DNA of 64,000 nucleotides from Cladocopium goreaui. Its lineage: Eukaryota; Sar; Dinophyceae; Suessiales; Symbiodiniaceae. The position numbers and the translations under genes were made by a program. The stretch spans positions 67,501-131,500 of the forward strand of contig CAMXCT020000494.1 of the NCBI GenBank assembly GCA_947184155.2, read 5' to 3'. Positions 21,305 to 30,759 of the stretch are shown here, one piece after another; position 1 is the stretch's first letter, and every line of letters starts with the position of its first letter. The notes beneath the pieces were generated by a model. It did no database searches. It saw only the letters and a list, made by a program, of their open reading frames with translations, and had not been told where the DNA came from.

Positions 21305-24300
21305 ATGTCTTCAGCGGCGAGTTCAGCTGGTGACACCGCGGTGACCAAGGACAACTATGTGCCCTTGTTCAGCGGTGCCCCAAGCGACTGCCGCGAGTGG
21401 CGGAAGAGGATCTCCCTGTACATGACCAAGATGAAGCTGCTCAAACGAGAAGCCGAAGGAGTCTTGAACCTGATCTCAAGCCTCACCGGCACAGCTTGGA
21501 AGCTGGTCGAATCGTTCCCGCTGGAGGATGTGGAGAAGGCCGACTCCTTCAACAAGGTTCTCAAGCTGCTGGACAAGGCCTTCGAGTATGACAATCGAGT
21601 TCAACTCCCTGGCGACTTCGACAAGTACTTCAGTGGCTTCCAGCGCCATAGCGGCCAGACGTTGCTGGACTACTGCACCCAGCACGACGAACTCTACAAC
21701 AGGCTGGCCGACCACAAGGTGACGCTGCCGACCCAAGTGCAGGGATGGCACTTGTTGCGCCGCGCTGGACTGACGCGCGAGCAGCGCCAGCTGGTGCTGA
21801 CCCAAGCGCCCACCTTGGAGAAGAACAAGGTCCAGGAGACGCTTTTCCTGGTGCTGGGCCAAGATTTCAAGACTGTGGCCGGACACTCCAAAGGAGGTCA
21901 CCGTGGAAAAGGCCGTGGTTATGCAGCCTTCTATGGTGATGATGAAGCCGATCCAGGTCAATGGGATGAGTCCTACGACTATGACGCGGAGGACTACTCC
22001 GTCCACTATGAGTACGACGAGTACTACACGGAGTACAATGACTCACCGACCCACTATGAGTCTCCCTCGCACCATGGGTACTATGAGGAGGACACCACTG
22101 GGTTTGACGATGATGCAGCCTACTATGGTGATGAAGCTCCTCCTGAAGACCCACAAGAGCAAGCTGAGGAGTACGACAGTGCCTTTGCAGCCTATCTTGA
22201 TGCTCGCAAGCGCTTCAACGACATCAAGCTGGCACGTGGCTACCTGCCCATCGTCGCCCTCAGCGAAGCTGGTGCTGGACTTTCCCCTGGCATTTCGCCA
22301 TCAGCCTCACCTTCGTCTTCGCCTGGTCGAGGAAAAGGGAAAGGCAAACCCAAGGGGAAGAACAAGGGCAAGGGTGGTCGCACGACCGTGAAGTACCCAC
22401 CACGTGGTCCTGGAAAAGCTGACCCTCGTGGACGTGCTCAAGCAGCCCTGGCATCTACGACGTGCCTGAGGTGTGGACAACAGGGTCACACGACCTACAA
22501 CTGTCCAGTTCCAAAGGGGAGCCCAAAGAAGAGATCTGCCCCAACCGAGTCAGTGGTTGGAGATGAGCATGGACTTGTCATCTTCTTGGATGACCGTGGC
22601 CATGAGCGACCTGACTGCTCTATGCTGGACCCTGGCGCTTCAGCATTTCTGAGCGGCTACGGTCCCTTCAAGCGCTATGCGGAGAAGCTGCGCGAGATGG
22701 ACTTTGACATCACGCAGCTGGAGTTCATGCGATGCTCTCGCACCTTCCACTTCGGAGGTGATGCAAGCTCTCAGTGCCAGTGGACAGTGAAGCTGCCCAT
22801 GTTCCTGGCTGGCCAGTTTGGCTATGTCCAGATGTACCTCCTCAAGGGAGAGACGCCTATGCTGATGGGACGGCCGATCATGGAGCAACTGGGATTGGTC
22901 CTGGATTGTGGCCGACGATGCATCAAGCTCGGCGACATGGACTGGCAGCCCACTGTGATTGGAGCCCATGGCGAATATCTTTTGCCACTTTTGGATGACT
23001 ACGACTTGGCTTGGCTGGCTCACCCACCAGCTTTTGAGCTGATTGCACCAGCCGACACCGAAGCCAACACCACGTCCTTCAAGGAGTTCAACAACATGGA
23101 GAACCTGCTTGAGATGGCCCCAACTGAATGTGCTTCAAATGAAGGCATGCGCCCCATGCAGCGCCATCTCTTGGACACTTGTGACGTCCACTTGAATGAG
23201 TTGGAGAACAGCCTACATGCCTATGTCACCAACGAGCTGCACAACTCTGGTAACCGACCTCGGGTCTTGTGGGAAGTGTGCTGTGGTGAGGCTCGAGTGG
23301 CCAAGATCGCCGAAAGCATGGGCATGACTGTGGAATGTTTTGGGCCCAACACTGGATGGGACTTTGATGACCCAGAGCACCCACGTGCCTTTCTTGAACG
23401 TCAACGTGAAGAGATGCCAGATGAAGTTTACATCAGCCCTGACTGCCGGCTGTGGAGCCAAATGCAGAACCTTGCGGCTCGAACCGAGTCTCAGCAGCTG
23501 GAGCTCTACAACAAGCGAGCTCGACACCACAAGGTGCACTTGAAGTTCGTTGCCCAGATCTACATGGAGCAGGTGGACAACGCCAGGCACGCTCACATAG
23601 AGCAGCCTGAACTTGCTCGCAGTTGGAAGACCACTGCACTCAAAGATCTTCCGGGCTACTTCACGATCTTCCACCAGTGCATGTTTGGCAGCTGCTGCCT
23701 CAACCCTGTTGGCTCATGGGAGCTTGTGAAAAAGGCAACAGCCCTTCTGACCTCCAAGGTCACGATGTCAGTGGCGATGAATCGACTTTGTGATGGGCAA
23801 CACAACCACTGTGCTTTGGAGGGATCTGCAAGCGGCATTGGCCGTAGAACTTCCTACATGGAGAACTACCAGCCCAGCCTTGCGGCAACACTGGCCTCAG
23901 CGATCTACGCTCCAGATCCACCTCAACTATGGGAACACGCTATGGCAGTTCCGGAGCAGAAGGAGGTCACTGGTAGACTCATCCAGTTGCAGACCAACCT
24001 CAAAGCAGAAGCGGTGCGAACAGTCCAACGGCTACACCGCAACTTGGGGCACCCGAGCCCAGAATCCCTTGTGGAACTTCTTCAAAGTCGAGGTGCTTCA
24101 GATGCTGTGGTTGAAGCCGCTCGCTCTTACAAGTGCGTGGCCTGTTTGCGCTACAAGAAACCCAACAACCCATCACCAGCGACTCTTCGACAACGAGCCA
24201 CTGAGTTGGGAGAATGTGTTCAAGCTGACGTTCTCTGGCTGAAGATTGGCGACAACAAGTTTCCAGTTTTGTCTGTGGTCGACACCGCCACCAAATACCA

Positions 24301-27300
24301 AGTGGCATCTCTCCTGAAGTCCGAGCGTGGTCCCGACCTGATCAAGGGCCTCGAGCGATGCTGGATCAAGCACTTTGGCATCCACACCAAACTGGTGACG
24401 GACGAAGGGAGAGGATGGTGTGGCACTGAGTTCTCTGAATGGACCACTGACTTTGGTGTCCAACATGAAGTTGCCCCAGGTGAAGCTCACACGCGTTTGT
24501 CTGCAGTTGAGCGCCGACACTCTGTCTTGCGCAAAGCGGCCGAGATCTTCATGACTGACCGCAATCTGGACAACACCACTGGAGTCCGAATGGCTCTGAC
24601 CTATGTGTTGCCCCAGATCAACTCTTCGACAACGGTGGCTGGCTTCAGCCCTATGCAATGGGTCCTGGGCAAGCAGGTGACACTACCTGGTGAACTTTGT
24701 GGTGAACGACTTTCACCTGGCCAACTCGATGGCTACAACTTTGAGAACGTTCTCAAGAACCGCACTGCCGCCAAGACAGCTCTGGCTCAGGCCGAAGAGG
24801 ACTCCAAGCTCCGAAGAGCACTACTCCGACAGTACCAAGGCACCAACTTCCCAATCGAAGTTGGACAGCTTTGCCACTTTTGGCGTGATCAGAGGGAGGA
24901 CAAGCTCACCAAGATCAGATGGCACGGTCCTGCACGTGTGGTGATGCGAGAAGATGATGATCAAGGAGCACCCCACACCTACTGGCTGGCTTGGAAGACA
25001 CAACTGCTGCGATGTGCACCACATCATGTGCGTGCTGACCTAACGTCCATGGCTAACCAGATCGAGGACGCCAAGGAGGCCAAGAAAGCCGTTGCTGGAC
25101 TTCGCTCACGTGGTGTGACGCGCTTCTTGGACTTGGAGCGCATCAACAAGCACAACTTGGACGACTTGGATGATGATGAGATGAGCGATGGAGCAGGAGA
25201 CGATGATGACGATCTCCAACCACCACGACAACGGCGACGCCTTGAAGGCCCTGCTCTACCTGCACAAGGTCTTCCTGCACTACCTGGTCTTGGCGACCCT
25301 GATGATGGCCCACGCACACCTGGGTACTCACCTGGCACACCTGTGGATGAGAATGCCCCCACTGAGGTGGTCCCCAGTGATGATGATGCGATCCTTGTGG
25401 ATCAAGATGCAGCTGCACACCTTCCAGTGCCAGAGCCTGATGAGCTTGAACCTGGACAAGAACCCTCTGTGCCACCGACACCAGCTTTGGCTGCTGCGTC
25501 GAGACCGGCTCTGACTTTGGACCCTGAAACGGCCGCTCTCTACGAGCCTGCCCCTGATGAGACCTTCAACCAGATGCGTCGACGATTTGACGCTCAGGAA
25601 AGCTCTCTCTTTGGTCCAATGAGGCGCAGACACAGACTTCCAGCGCCCTATGAAGAACCACACCGAGCTCCTCGGAGTTCCCAACCACCACAACCTGCTG
25701 AACCTTCTCTACCTCAACAGCCTACTGAAGAACAAGCTCTCTTCAACCATGCCTTCACGGTCACCGACCTTGATGCCGCTGAGCTTCCTCAGGGATGGCA
25801 TGTTGATGAGCAAGGCTACATCCAGCTCGACCTCTCCAAGATGGAAGACTACTGGGAGGTGAAGTCAGGCTGCCTGATCAGGCATCACCTTCGACCTCGG
25901 CGACTACTACATGAGTTTGCTCCTGGTCCTGACTGCCCTGTCACAGCTGACATGCTGGATCCAATCCGGGTGACGATGATGAGATTGCCCAACGGCACCA
26001 CCAATGTCATGACTAACAACATCAACACCCGAGAAAAGCCTATGCCCACAACATGGACTGGCATCACAGTCTACCAACTGACTGGCAAGGTTCGCAAAGA
26101 ACATGCTATGATGGCTACTGCCATGCCTGCGAAAAAGGTGGCCAGACAGCACAAGCACATGACTGCCAAGAAGATCGGCAAGAAACCAGCCGAACTTTCA
26201 GAGCGCAACATGTCGCTTTGGGAAAAGGAGCAGTTCATGGCTGCGAAGGCAAAAGAGCTGAAGAGCTTCTTTGAGCACGGCGTGTGGGAGTTCTCAACAG
26301 AGAAAGAGGCCGACCCGACACGGACACTGTCATCAAGGATGCTCCTGAAGTGGAGTCGCAATCCTGATGGGTCCCCTCGTGCCAAAGCCAGGCTGATAGT
26401 CCGTGGCTATGCTGACCGAGATGCCTTGGAAGGCCGGGTCGAGACTTCAGCACCCACTACGTCGAGGCTCAGCAGATCAATGTTCTTGAGTTTGTCAAGC
26501 TGTTTGAAATGGTCTGGATGGACGGCTGATGTGTCCATTGCCTTCTTGCAAGGTGTCCCACAACAGCGACGCCTTTGGGTCAAACTCCCAGCTGATGCTC
26601 TGGCGATTTTGGGCTGTGAACCTGATGTTCGCATGTTCCTCCACAAGCCGATCTATGGTCAGCTGGATGCGCCCCGAAGATGGTTTTTGGAGGCCTCACG
26701 CCGACTACTTGGTTTGGGTTTCAGAGTACACCCTCTTGACCCTTGCACCTTCCTGCTCTACGAGCAAGACTTTCCTGAAGGTCGTGAACAACCTGCACCA
26801 CCTGAAGAGCTACTTGGACCTCACGGACTTTGTGCTATGGTTTGCATCCATGTGGATGACATGCTGGGTGGTGGCTCTACGAGTTCAAAGGTGTATCAGG
26901 CCAAAGAGGCTGAGCTCAAGCAAGCCTTCAACTTCAGAGAATGGCAGACTGATGCCAAGCTGGAATACTGTGGAGCTTCTTTGGAAAAGACTCCAACTGG
27001 TGGCTGGGCTCTTCACCACGACCCCTTCCTGAAGAAGGTCAAGCCGATCCCTGTGGCACGTGGACGCGGTCCTGATGATGTGATGACTCCTAGCGAGACA
27101 TCTCAACTACGAGCTCTACTTGGCTCACTGCAATGGCCTGCAGTTCAAAGCCAACCGCACTTGCAGTGCTCTACTTCCTTGCTTGCCAGCAACATCAGCG
27201 CTGGACTGGTTCGAAGCCTTCAAGAAGCAAACAAGCTGTTGAAGTTCGCCAAGGACAACAGCGATGTGAAGCTTTGCTATGAGCCTCTGGGTGCTGTGGA

Positions 27301-29173
27301 CTCACTGCGCTTGGTTTGCCAGTTCGATGCTGCCTTCGGCATACGCCGAGACTACTCCTCACAAGGAGGCTGGATCACAATGCTGATCAACCAGAAGGCC
27401 TTTGATGGACAAGAATGTCCATACCACGTCATCGACTGGAAAAGCTCCAAGTTGCCTCGGGTGACACGATCTTCCCTTGGCGCCGAAGCCCAAGCCGCTG
27501 GCCAAGCTGAAGACAGCGTGGATTTCATATGTCGCTTCTGGGAGTGCCTCAAAGACCCCGACGCGACCCTGGCCGAGATCCTGGAGAGACCTTCGTCTCT
27601 TGCACCTGTTTTGGTGACTGACGCCAAAGCCCTGTACGACAGCTTCCATAGAGATGGCTTTGGGACTGGTCTGACTGACCGTCGAACTGCTTTGGAGGTC
27701 AAGGTGATCAAAGAAGGATTACAATCCTTGGGTGGTTCACTACGGTGGCATAGCTCTGAACGGCAGTTTGCCGATGGGCTCACCAAAGAGTCAACACGAC
27801 AGCTCTTAGCTGATCGACTTCGGCATCACCGCCTGAAGTTCACCTGGGACCCCACCTATCAAGCCTCAAAGCGGAAGGATCTCCAAACACGCCTGCAGAG
27901 CCAGAACGAGTTCAGCAAGCCAAAAGAAGATGCTGATGAACATCAGCCTGACCAAGATGACGAAGTTCCTGGCCATGCGACTCACTACATGGAGTCCTAT
28001 GTCTACATGGCTGACCCTGTGGACTATGTCATGGCCGATGAGGAGACCAACCACTATGAGCACTCTGAGCTCTCCATCATGCAAGAGCCTGAGGTCATTG
28101 CCGACCTGACGAACGTCAACACGGCGACCGGGGACTCTGCCACCAGCGCAAGTCGCTCTATGTCTTGGTGGATGAGATGGTTGACGGCATTTTGCTGTCT
28201 GGTCTCCGGGAAGGCGACAGAAGTGCTTCCCTCAAGTTTTGATGATTTTTCCGTGGCACAATGCCCACTACAGATCTATGAGCCGAAGACCGAAGGTCTT
28301 GGATCTGGTTCCTACGTCCTTGACTTCCTCTACGACTTCTCCTATGACATCTTCCTCCTGATCCTCTTCCTCACCATTGTCTTCATTGCCTATAAGGCTG
28401 CATTGGTTTTCGGATGGCATCAGGGCTACCGCTTTGTTTTGCGGCGGCGAGCGGTCAGAGCTGAGCGCTTCGAGCGACTGCTGGAGGAGAAGACGGAAGA
28501 GCTCCACGAAAAGACCGGAGCCCTAAATGAACTGGCAGAGGAACTCAACAGAAAGCTGACTGAGATTGCAAACCTCAATCAGCACATCCAAGATCTACAA
28601 GGTCATCTCGCCAATGCCCAACCAGAACTTCTGCACGCCCTGCAGCAGGAGCGAGCCAAAACAGCCAGACTGCAACTGAACTTACAGGCCTTGGAACAGA
28701 GCTACTTCCAGAAGAACGAACAACTGGTGACGTTTGAGCGACACATCAGGTCTCTCGAGAACTCAATTTCTGAGTACGAGAGGATTCGCACCAGTGGCAT
28801 GCGTGTGATGAACCGGGCCCACAACGAGCTCGAGCACCACTTTAACAGATATCACCGCAATGGTGAGATCTTTGTGGCGAACAGAGGGACGGTGTGGCAC
28901 ACCGATGGAGGATGCTACCACCTCCACAACTCCTTTGTTCGAGAGCTGTGGCCTTGTCAAGCCTGTGCTCAGGATGTGATGACGCCCCACATCCGGAATG
29001 AGAACGGCGTGACGTTGCACAACGCCATGACTGGATGGCTGGTGTCTGCTCAGTTCTTTGACACCTCCAATGCGGATTACCCGATGTTCCCAGTAGTTCC
29101 TGGAGCAGCTCCCTCTTCTGGCAGCGCACCTTCAAATGCAGCTGGCGCCGCGCCTTCTACTGCAGCTAGCTGA
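21305..29173 (+). CDS. Copia Gag-Pol polyprotein, 2,622 residues
   Basis: Start at the first ATG after the leader (MSSAASSAGDTAVTKDNYVP). Domains in order follow. Gag comes first, with an Asp/Tyr-rich stretch (about 205-290) and a zinc knuckle C387-X2-C-X4-H-X4-C400. The aspartic protease has D442-P-G-A instead of DS/TG. A methyltransferase-like segment covers about 650-840 (LWEVCCGEARVAKIAE, SPDCRLWSQMQN with C714, HIEQPELARSW). Integrase has H911/H916/C944/C947 and a D975-D1033-E1069 triad with DD35E spacing. Reverse transcriptase has D1742 in ADVSIAFLQG and HVDD with D1851/D1852. RNase H has D2008, E2061, D2106 and D2157. The C-terminal about 450 residues are extra: a hydrophobic patch at about 2288, a membrane span at about 2347-2370, a coiled coil at about 2379-2495 and a His/Cys cluster (WHTDGGCYHLH, WPCQAC). 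All catalytic residues of integrase, RT and RNase H are present and there are no breaks. Confidence 0.95.
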   Translation: MSSAASSAGDTAVTKDNYVPLFSGAPSDCREWRKRISLYMTKMKLLKREAEGVLNLISSLTGTAWKLVESFPLEDVEKADSFNKVLKLLDKAFEYDNRVQLPGDFDKYFSGFQRHSGQTLLDYCTQHDELYNRLADHKVTLPTQVQGWHLLRRAGLTREQRQLVLTQAPTLEKNKVQETLFLVLGQDFKTVAGHSKGGHRGKGRGYAAFYGDDEADPGQWDESYDYDAEDYSVHYEYDEYYTEYNDSPTHYESPSHHGYYEEDTTGFDDDAAYYGDEAPPEDPQEQAEEYDSAFAAYLDARKRFNDIKLARGYLPIVALSEAGAGLSPGISPSASPSSSPGRGKGKGKPKGKNKGKGGRTTVKYPPRGPGKADPRGRAQAALASTTCLRCGQQGHTTYNCPVPKGSPKKRSAPTESVVGDEHGLVIFLDDRGHERPDCSMLDPGASAFLSGYGPFKRYAEKLREMDFDITQLEFMRCSRTFHFGGDASSQCQWTVKLPMFLAGQFGYVQMYLLKGETPMLMGRPIMEQLGLVLDCGRRCIKLGDMDWQPTVIGAHGEYLLPLLDDYDLAWLAHPPAFELIAPADTEANTTSFKEFNNMENLLEMAPTECASNEGMRPMQRHLLDTCDVHLNELENSLHAYVTNELHNSGNRPRVLWEVCCGEARVAKIAESMGMTVECFGPNTGWDFDDPEHPRAFLERQREEMPDEVYISPDCRLWSQMQNLAARTESQQLELYNKRARHHKVHLKFVAQIYMEQVDNARHAHIEQPELARSWKTTALKDLPGYFTIFHQCMFGSCCLNPVGSWELVKKATALLTSKVTMSVAMNRLCDGQHNHCALEGSASGIGRRTSYMENYQPSLAATLASAIYAPDPPQLWEHAMAVPEQKEVTGRLIQLQTNLKAEAVRTVQRLHRNLGHPSPESLVELLQSRGASDAVVEAARSYKCVACLRYKKPNNPSPATLRQRATELGECVQADVLWLKIGDNKFPVLSVVDTATKYQVASLLKSERGPDLIKGLERCWIKHFGIHTKLVTDEGRGWCGTEFSEWTTDFGVQHEVAPGEAHTRLSAVERRHSVLRKAAEIFMTDRNLDNTTGVRMALTYVLPQINSSTTVAGFSPMQWVLGKQVTLPGELCGERLSPGQLDGYNFENVLKNRTAAKTALAQAEEDSKLRRALLRQYQGTNFPIEVGQLCHFWRDQREDKLTKIRWHGPARVVMREDDDQGAPHTYWLAWKTQLLRCAPHHVRADLTSMANQIEDAKEAKKAVAGLRSRGVTRFLDLERINKHNLDDLDDDEMSDGAGDDDDDLQPPRQRRRLEGPALPAQGLPALPGLGDPDDGPRTPGYSPGTPVDENAPTEVVPSDDDAILVDQDAAAHLPVPEPDELEPGQEPSVPPTPALAAASRPALTLDPETAALYEPAPDETFNQMRRRFDAQESSLFGPMRRRHRLPAPYEEPHRAPRSSQPPQPAEPSLPQQPTEEQALFNHAFTVTDLDAAELPQGWHVDEQGYIQLDLSKMEDYWEVKSGCLIRHHLRPRRLLHEFAPGPDCPVTADMLDPIRVTMMRLPNGTTNVMTNNINTREKPMPTTWTGITVYQLTGKVRKEHAMMATAMPAKKVARQHKHMTAKKIGKKPAELSERNMSLWEKEQFMAAKAKELKSFFEHGVWEFSTEKEADPTRTLSSRMLLKWSRNPDGSPRAKARLIVRGYADRDALEGRVETSAPTTSRLSRSMFLSLSSCLKWSGWTADVSIAFLQGVPQQRRLWVKLPADALAILGCEPDVRMFLHKPIYGQLDAPRRWFLEASRRLLGLGFRVHPLDPCTFLLYEQDFPEGREQPAPPEELLGPHGLCAMVCIHVDDMLGGGSTSSKVYQAKEAELKQAFNFREWQTDAKLEYCGASLEKTPTGGWALHHDPFLKKVKPIPVARGRGPDDVMTPSETSQLRALLGSLQWPAVQSQPHLQCSTSLLASNISAGLVRSLQEANKLLKFAKDNSDVKLCYEPLGAVDSLRLVCQFDAAFGIRRDYSSQGGWITMLINQKAFDGQECPYHVIDWKSSKLPRVTRSSLGAEAQAAGQAEDSVDFICRFWECLKDPDATLAEILERPSSLAPVLVTDAKALYDSFHRDGFGTGLTDRRTALEVKVIKEGLQSLGGSLRWHSSERQFADGLTKESTRQLLADRLRHHRLKFTWDPTYQASKRKDLQTRLQSQNEFSKPKEDADEHQPDQDDEVPGHATHYMESYVYMADPVDYVMADEETNHYEHSELSIMQEPEVIADLTNVNTATGDSATSASRSMSWWMRWLTAFCCLVSGKATEVLPSSFDDFSVAQCPLQIYEPKTEGLGSGSYVLDFLYDFSYDIFLLILFLTIVFIAYKAALVFGWHQGYRFVLRRRAVRAERFERLLEEKTEELHEKTGALNELAEELNRKLTEIANLNQHIQDLQGHLANAQPELLHALQQERAKTARLQLNLQALEQSYFQKNEQLVTFERHIRSLENSISEYERIRTSGMRVMNRAHNELEHHFNRYHRNGEIFVANRGTVWHTDGGCYHLHNSFVRELWPCQACAQDVMTPHIRNENGVTLHNAMTGWLVSAQFFDTSNADYPMFPVVPGAAPSSGSAPSNAAGAAPSTAAS

Positions 29174-29273
29174 TCTGGCCCTGAGCAGGCCGTGCTAAGC
29201 CCTGTGCAGGCTTCTCGCTGGCGATGACGGCCAAAACGGCCATAGATGCTTTTGTTTCACCAATACACCCCCG

Positions 29274-29464
29274 TGTGAAGTGCACTCCATGCACTAGGGT
29301 TGTACATGTGATCCTGCGGTGATACCGCGGCATTTCCTCTCAAGGGAGGGATAAACTGACGCCTGACGGCGAACGGAAACGCAGCCTTCTCGAAAAAGGC
29401 TGTGCCACTACTTTGTGGACTAGGCGGACCAGACTTCGAGTGCTGTGTTCCCCCAGACTTCGCA
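29274..29464 (+). repeat. Copia 3' LTR
   Basis: 191 bp, identical to the 5' LTR, followed by the target duplication CATCG at 29465-29469. Confidence 0.95.
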
Positions 29465-29469
29465 CATCG
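29465..29469 (+). repeat. Target-site duplication CATCG, right copy
   Basis: Matches 20836-20840 exactly. Confidence 0.9.
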
Positions 29470-29879
29470 TTATATAACCATGGTAACCATGGTTCATTCA
29501 TCACAGTTCATCACACTTAACGTCCCCAAGCCGCTGGCTGTGCCCACCACTTGGCAGCGATGCAGATGGGAGCGCTGGTGTACCAAAGGAAGGTCAGAAG
29601 CACGGCCAAGACCTGGCACTGGCGGAAGTCGACTCAGTTGGCCCTGGAAAAAACGGGCAGAAAATCTGGACGCAAAATGTGTGTCAAAACCTTGGTACCC
29701 CTGTAGTTCACATCAAAATAGCTGGGATATATGGATGTGAATAACCCACTAAAAATGGTATGTATATAGGTATTGATCCATACCCACATCGCAAAATGGG
29801 CATGGCAAAATCTGCCAATGGACCAAGGTGCTAAATTTCGATGGTTTTTTCTGTGTGAAAAAATGATTCAATTGGGGCT

Positions 29880-30690
29880 TCAATACTTTTGAACCATGAC
29901 CACGGCTGGATGTCTGTCTTGAAAAGTAAAGGACCTGCGAATCACCACTGCCAATAATTGCTTTTTGTCTGTAGTTTGTGTCGAATACTACTTTGGGGGA
30001 TAACCCAAGACTTAACCGATAGCCATCTGCCACCAGAAAATCCTTCAGAAACGTCTGAGAAGTTTGTTTTTCAGCTCCTGACCACATCCGTAGTGTAGTG
30101 GAATCGATTCGACAACACCAGGAAGATTTCCAGACCTACCACGGGAACACCACTGAACCACTGGATTGGTATCGAGATGTTTCCGTCCCACCTTGCTGGG
30201 CGATGCACACCATGTACACAGAGAAGACCACAACTTTCCTCCCGGGCAGCCACGAACCAAATGGCTGAATAACGGCCATGAAACCAGATAGTGATAGTAC
30301 CACATAGCCCAACCCCATTGAACTAATTAGATCATATTAGAACCATCAATTGCGAAGAATCTCGAATGATTTGATGGCATTTAAGGCATTTCAAGAGGCC
30401 TTTTCAGCGAAGTTCCCAGTGGTTCGCAGTGCGCAATGATCCACCCCCCGGCCTCTTGAAGCTGCTTTCAACATATAAGCGTGAGTCTGGATCGCTCAAG
30501 GCCTCGCTACATGCGCAGCCATTCACTTCCAACGTTTGGTCAGCTGTCGCACCTTTCGGAGAAGCTCGCAGAGCGCGAGGATGTAGAGAATGGTAAAATA
30601 TGTGTGACCAGAATAGATCATATCCTCAGCCAACAGCGAAGCCGCTGGTATCAATACAAACACAGCGGCAGGTGATTCAGTTCTGTTGCG
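29880..30690 (-). CDS. PAP2_C-type (sphingomyelin-synthase-like) membrane phosphotransferase, partial
   Basis: This family moves phospho-headgroups between lipids at membranes, using His residues in an SGHT motif and an HYT.DV motif. Both are here in the right order. An exon at about 30690-30535 encodes AVFVLIPAASLLAEDMIYSG, then SGHTYFTILYILALCELLRK, and ends at a GT donor. An exon at about 30310-30196 encodes a membrane pair (GYVVLSLSGFMAVIQPF, RKVVVFSVYMVCIAQQ). After a short GT-AG intron the next exon encodes LEIFLVLSNRFHYTTDVV. A further exon at about 30046-29880 (TFLKDFLVADGYRLSLGLS) is probably part of the same gene. The N-terminus is not found. The substrate cannot be told from sequence. 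The copia element lies 0.4 kb beyond, so it may sit within or just after this gene. Confidence 0.6.
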
Positions 30691-30759
30691 CCGAGTTGCG
30701 CCGCAGAAACGCATGCCAGAGCCAATCCTATCAGAACATGCCAAGGACATGCGAAAAGG

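Larger units (their letters stand above)
20841..29464 (+). mobile_element. Complete Ty1/copia LTR retrotransposon, apparently very young
   Basis: An 8,624-bp element. It has identical 191-bp LTRs beginning TG and ending CA, a 5-bp target duplication (CATCG), and a primer-binding site starting two bases after the 5' LTR. One uninterrupted 2,622-residue Gag-Pol frame follows. The order protease - integrase - RT - RNase H identifies the copia type. Two extra modules are present: a methyltransferase-like region between protease and integrase, and a membrane plus coiled-coil C-terminus. I see no obvious purine tract next to the 3' LTR (the preceding bases read CACCAATACACCCCCG), which is unusual. 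Identical LTRs and an intact frame mean that it inserted recently and may still be competent. Confidence 0.95.

Noticed and set aside
22640-23023. Minus-strand open frames inside the copia polyprotein (and similar ones at 21476-22006, 25024-25693 and 27352-27786)
   Set aside because: They are shadows of the plus-strand coding frame, which has all domain motifs.
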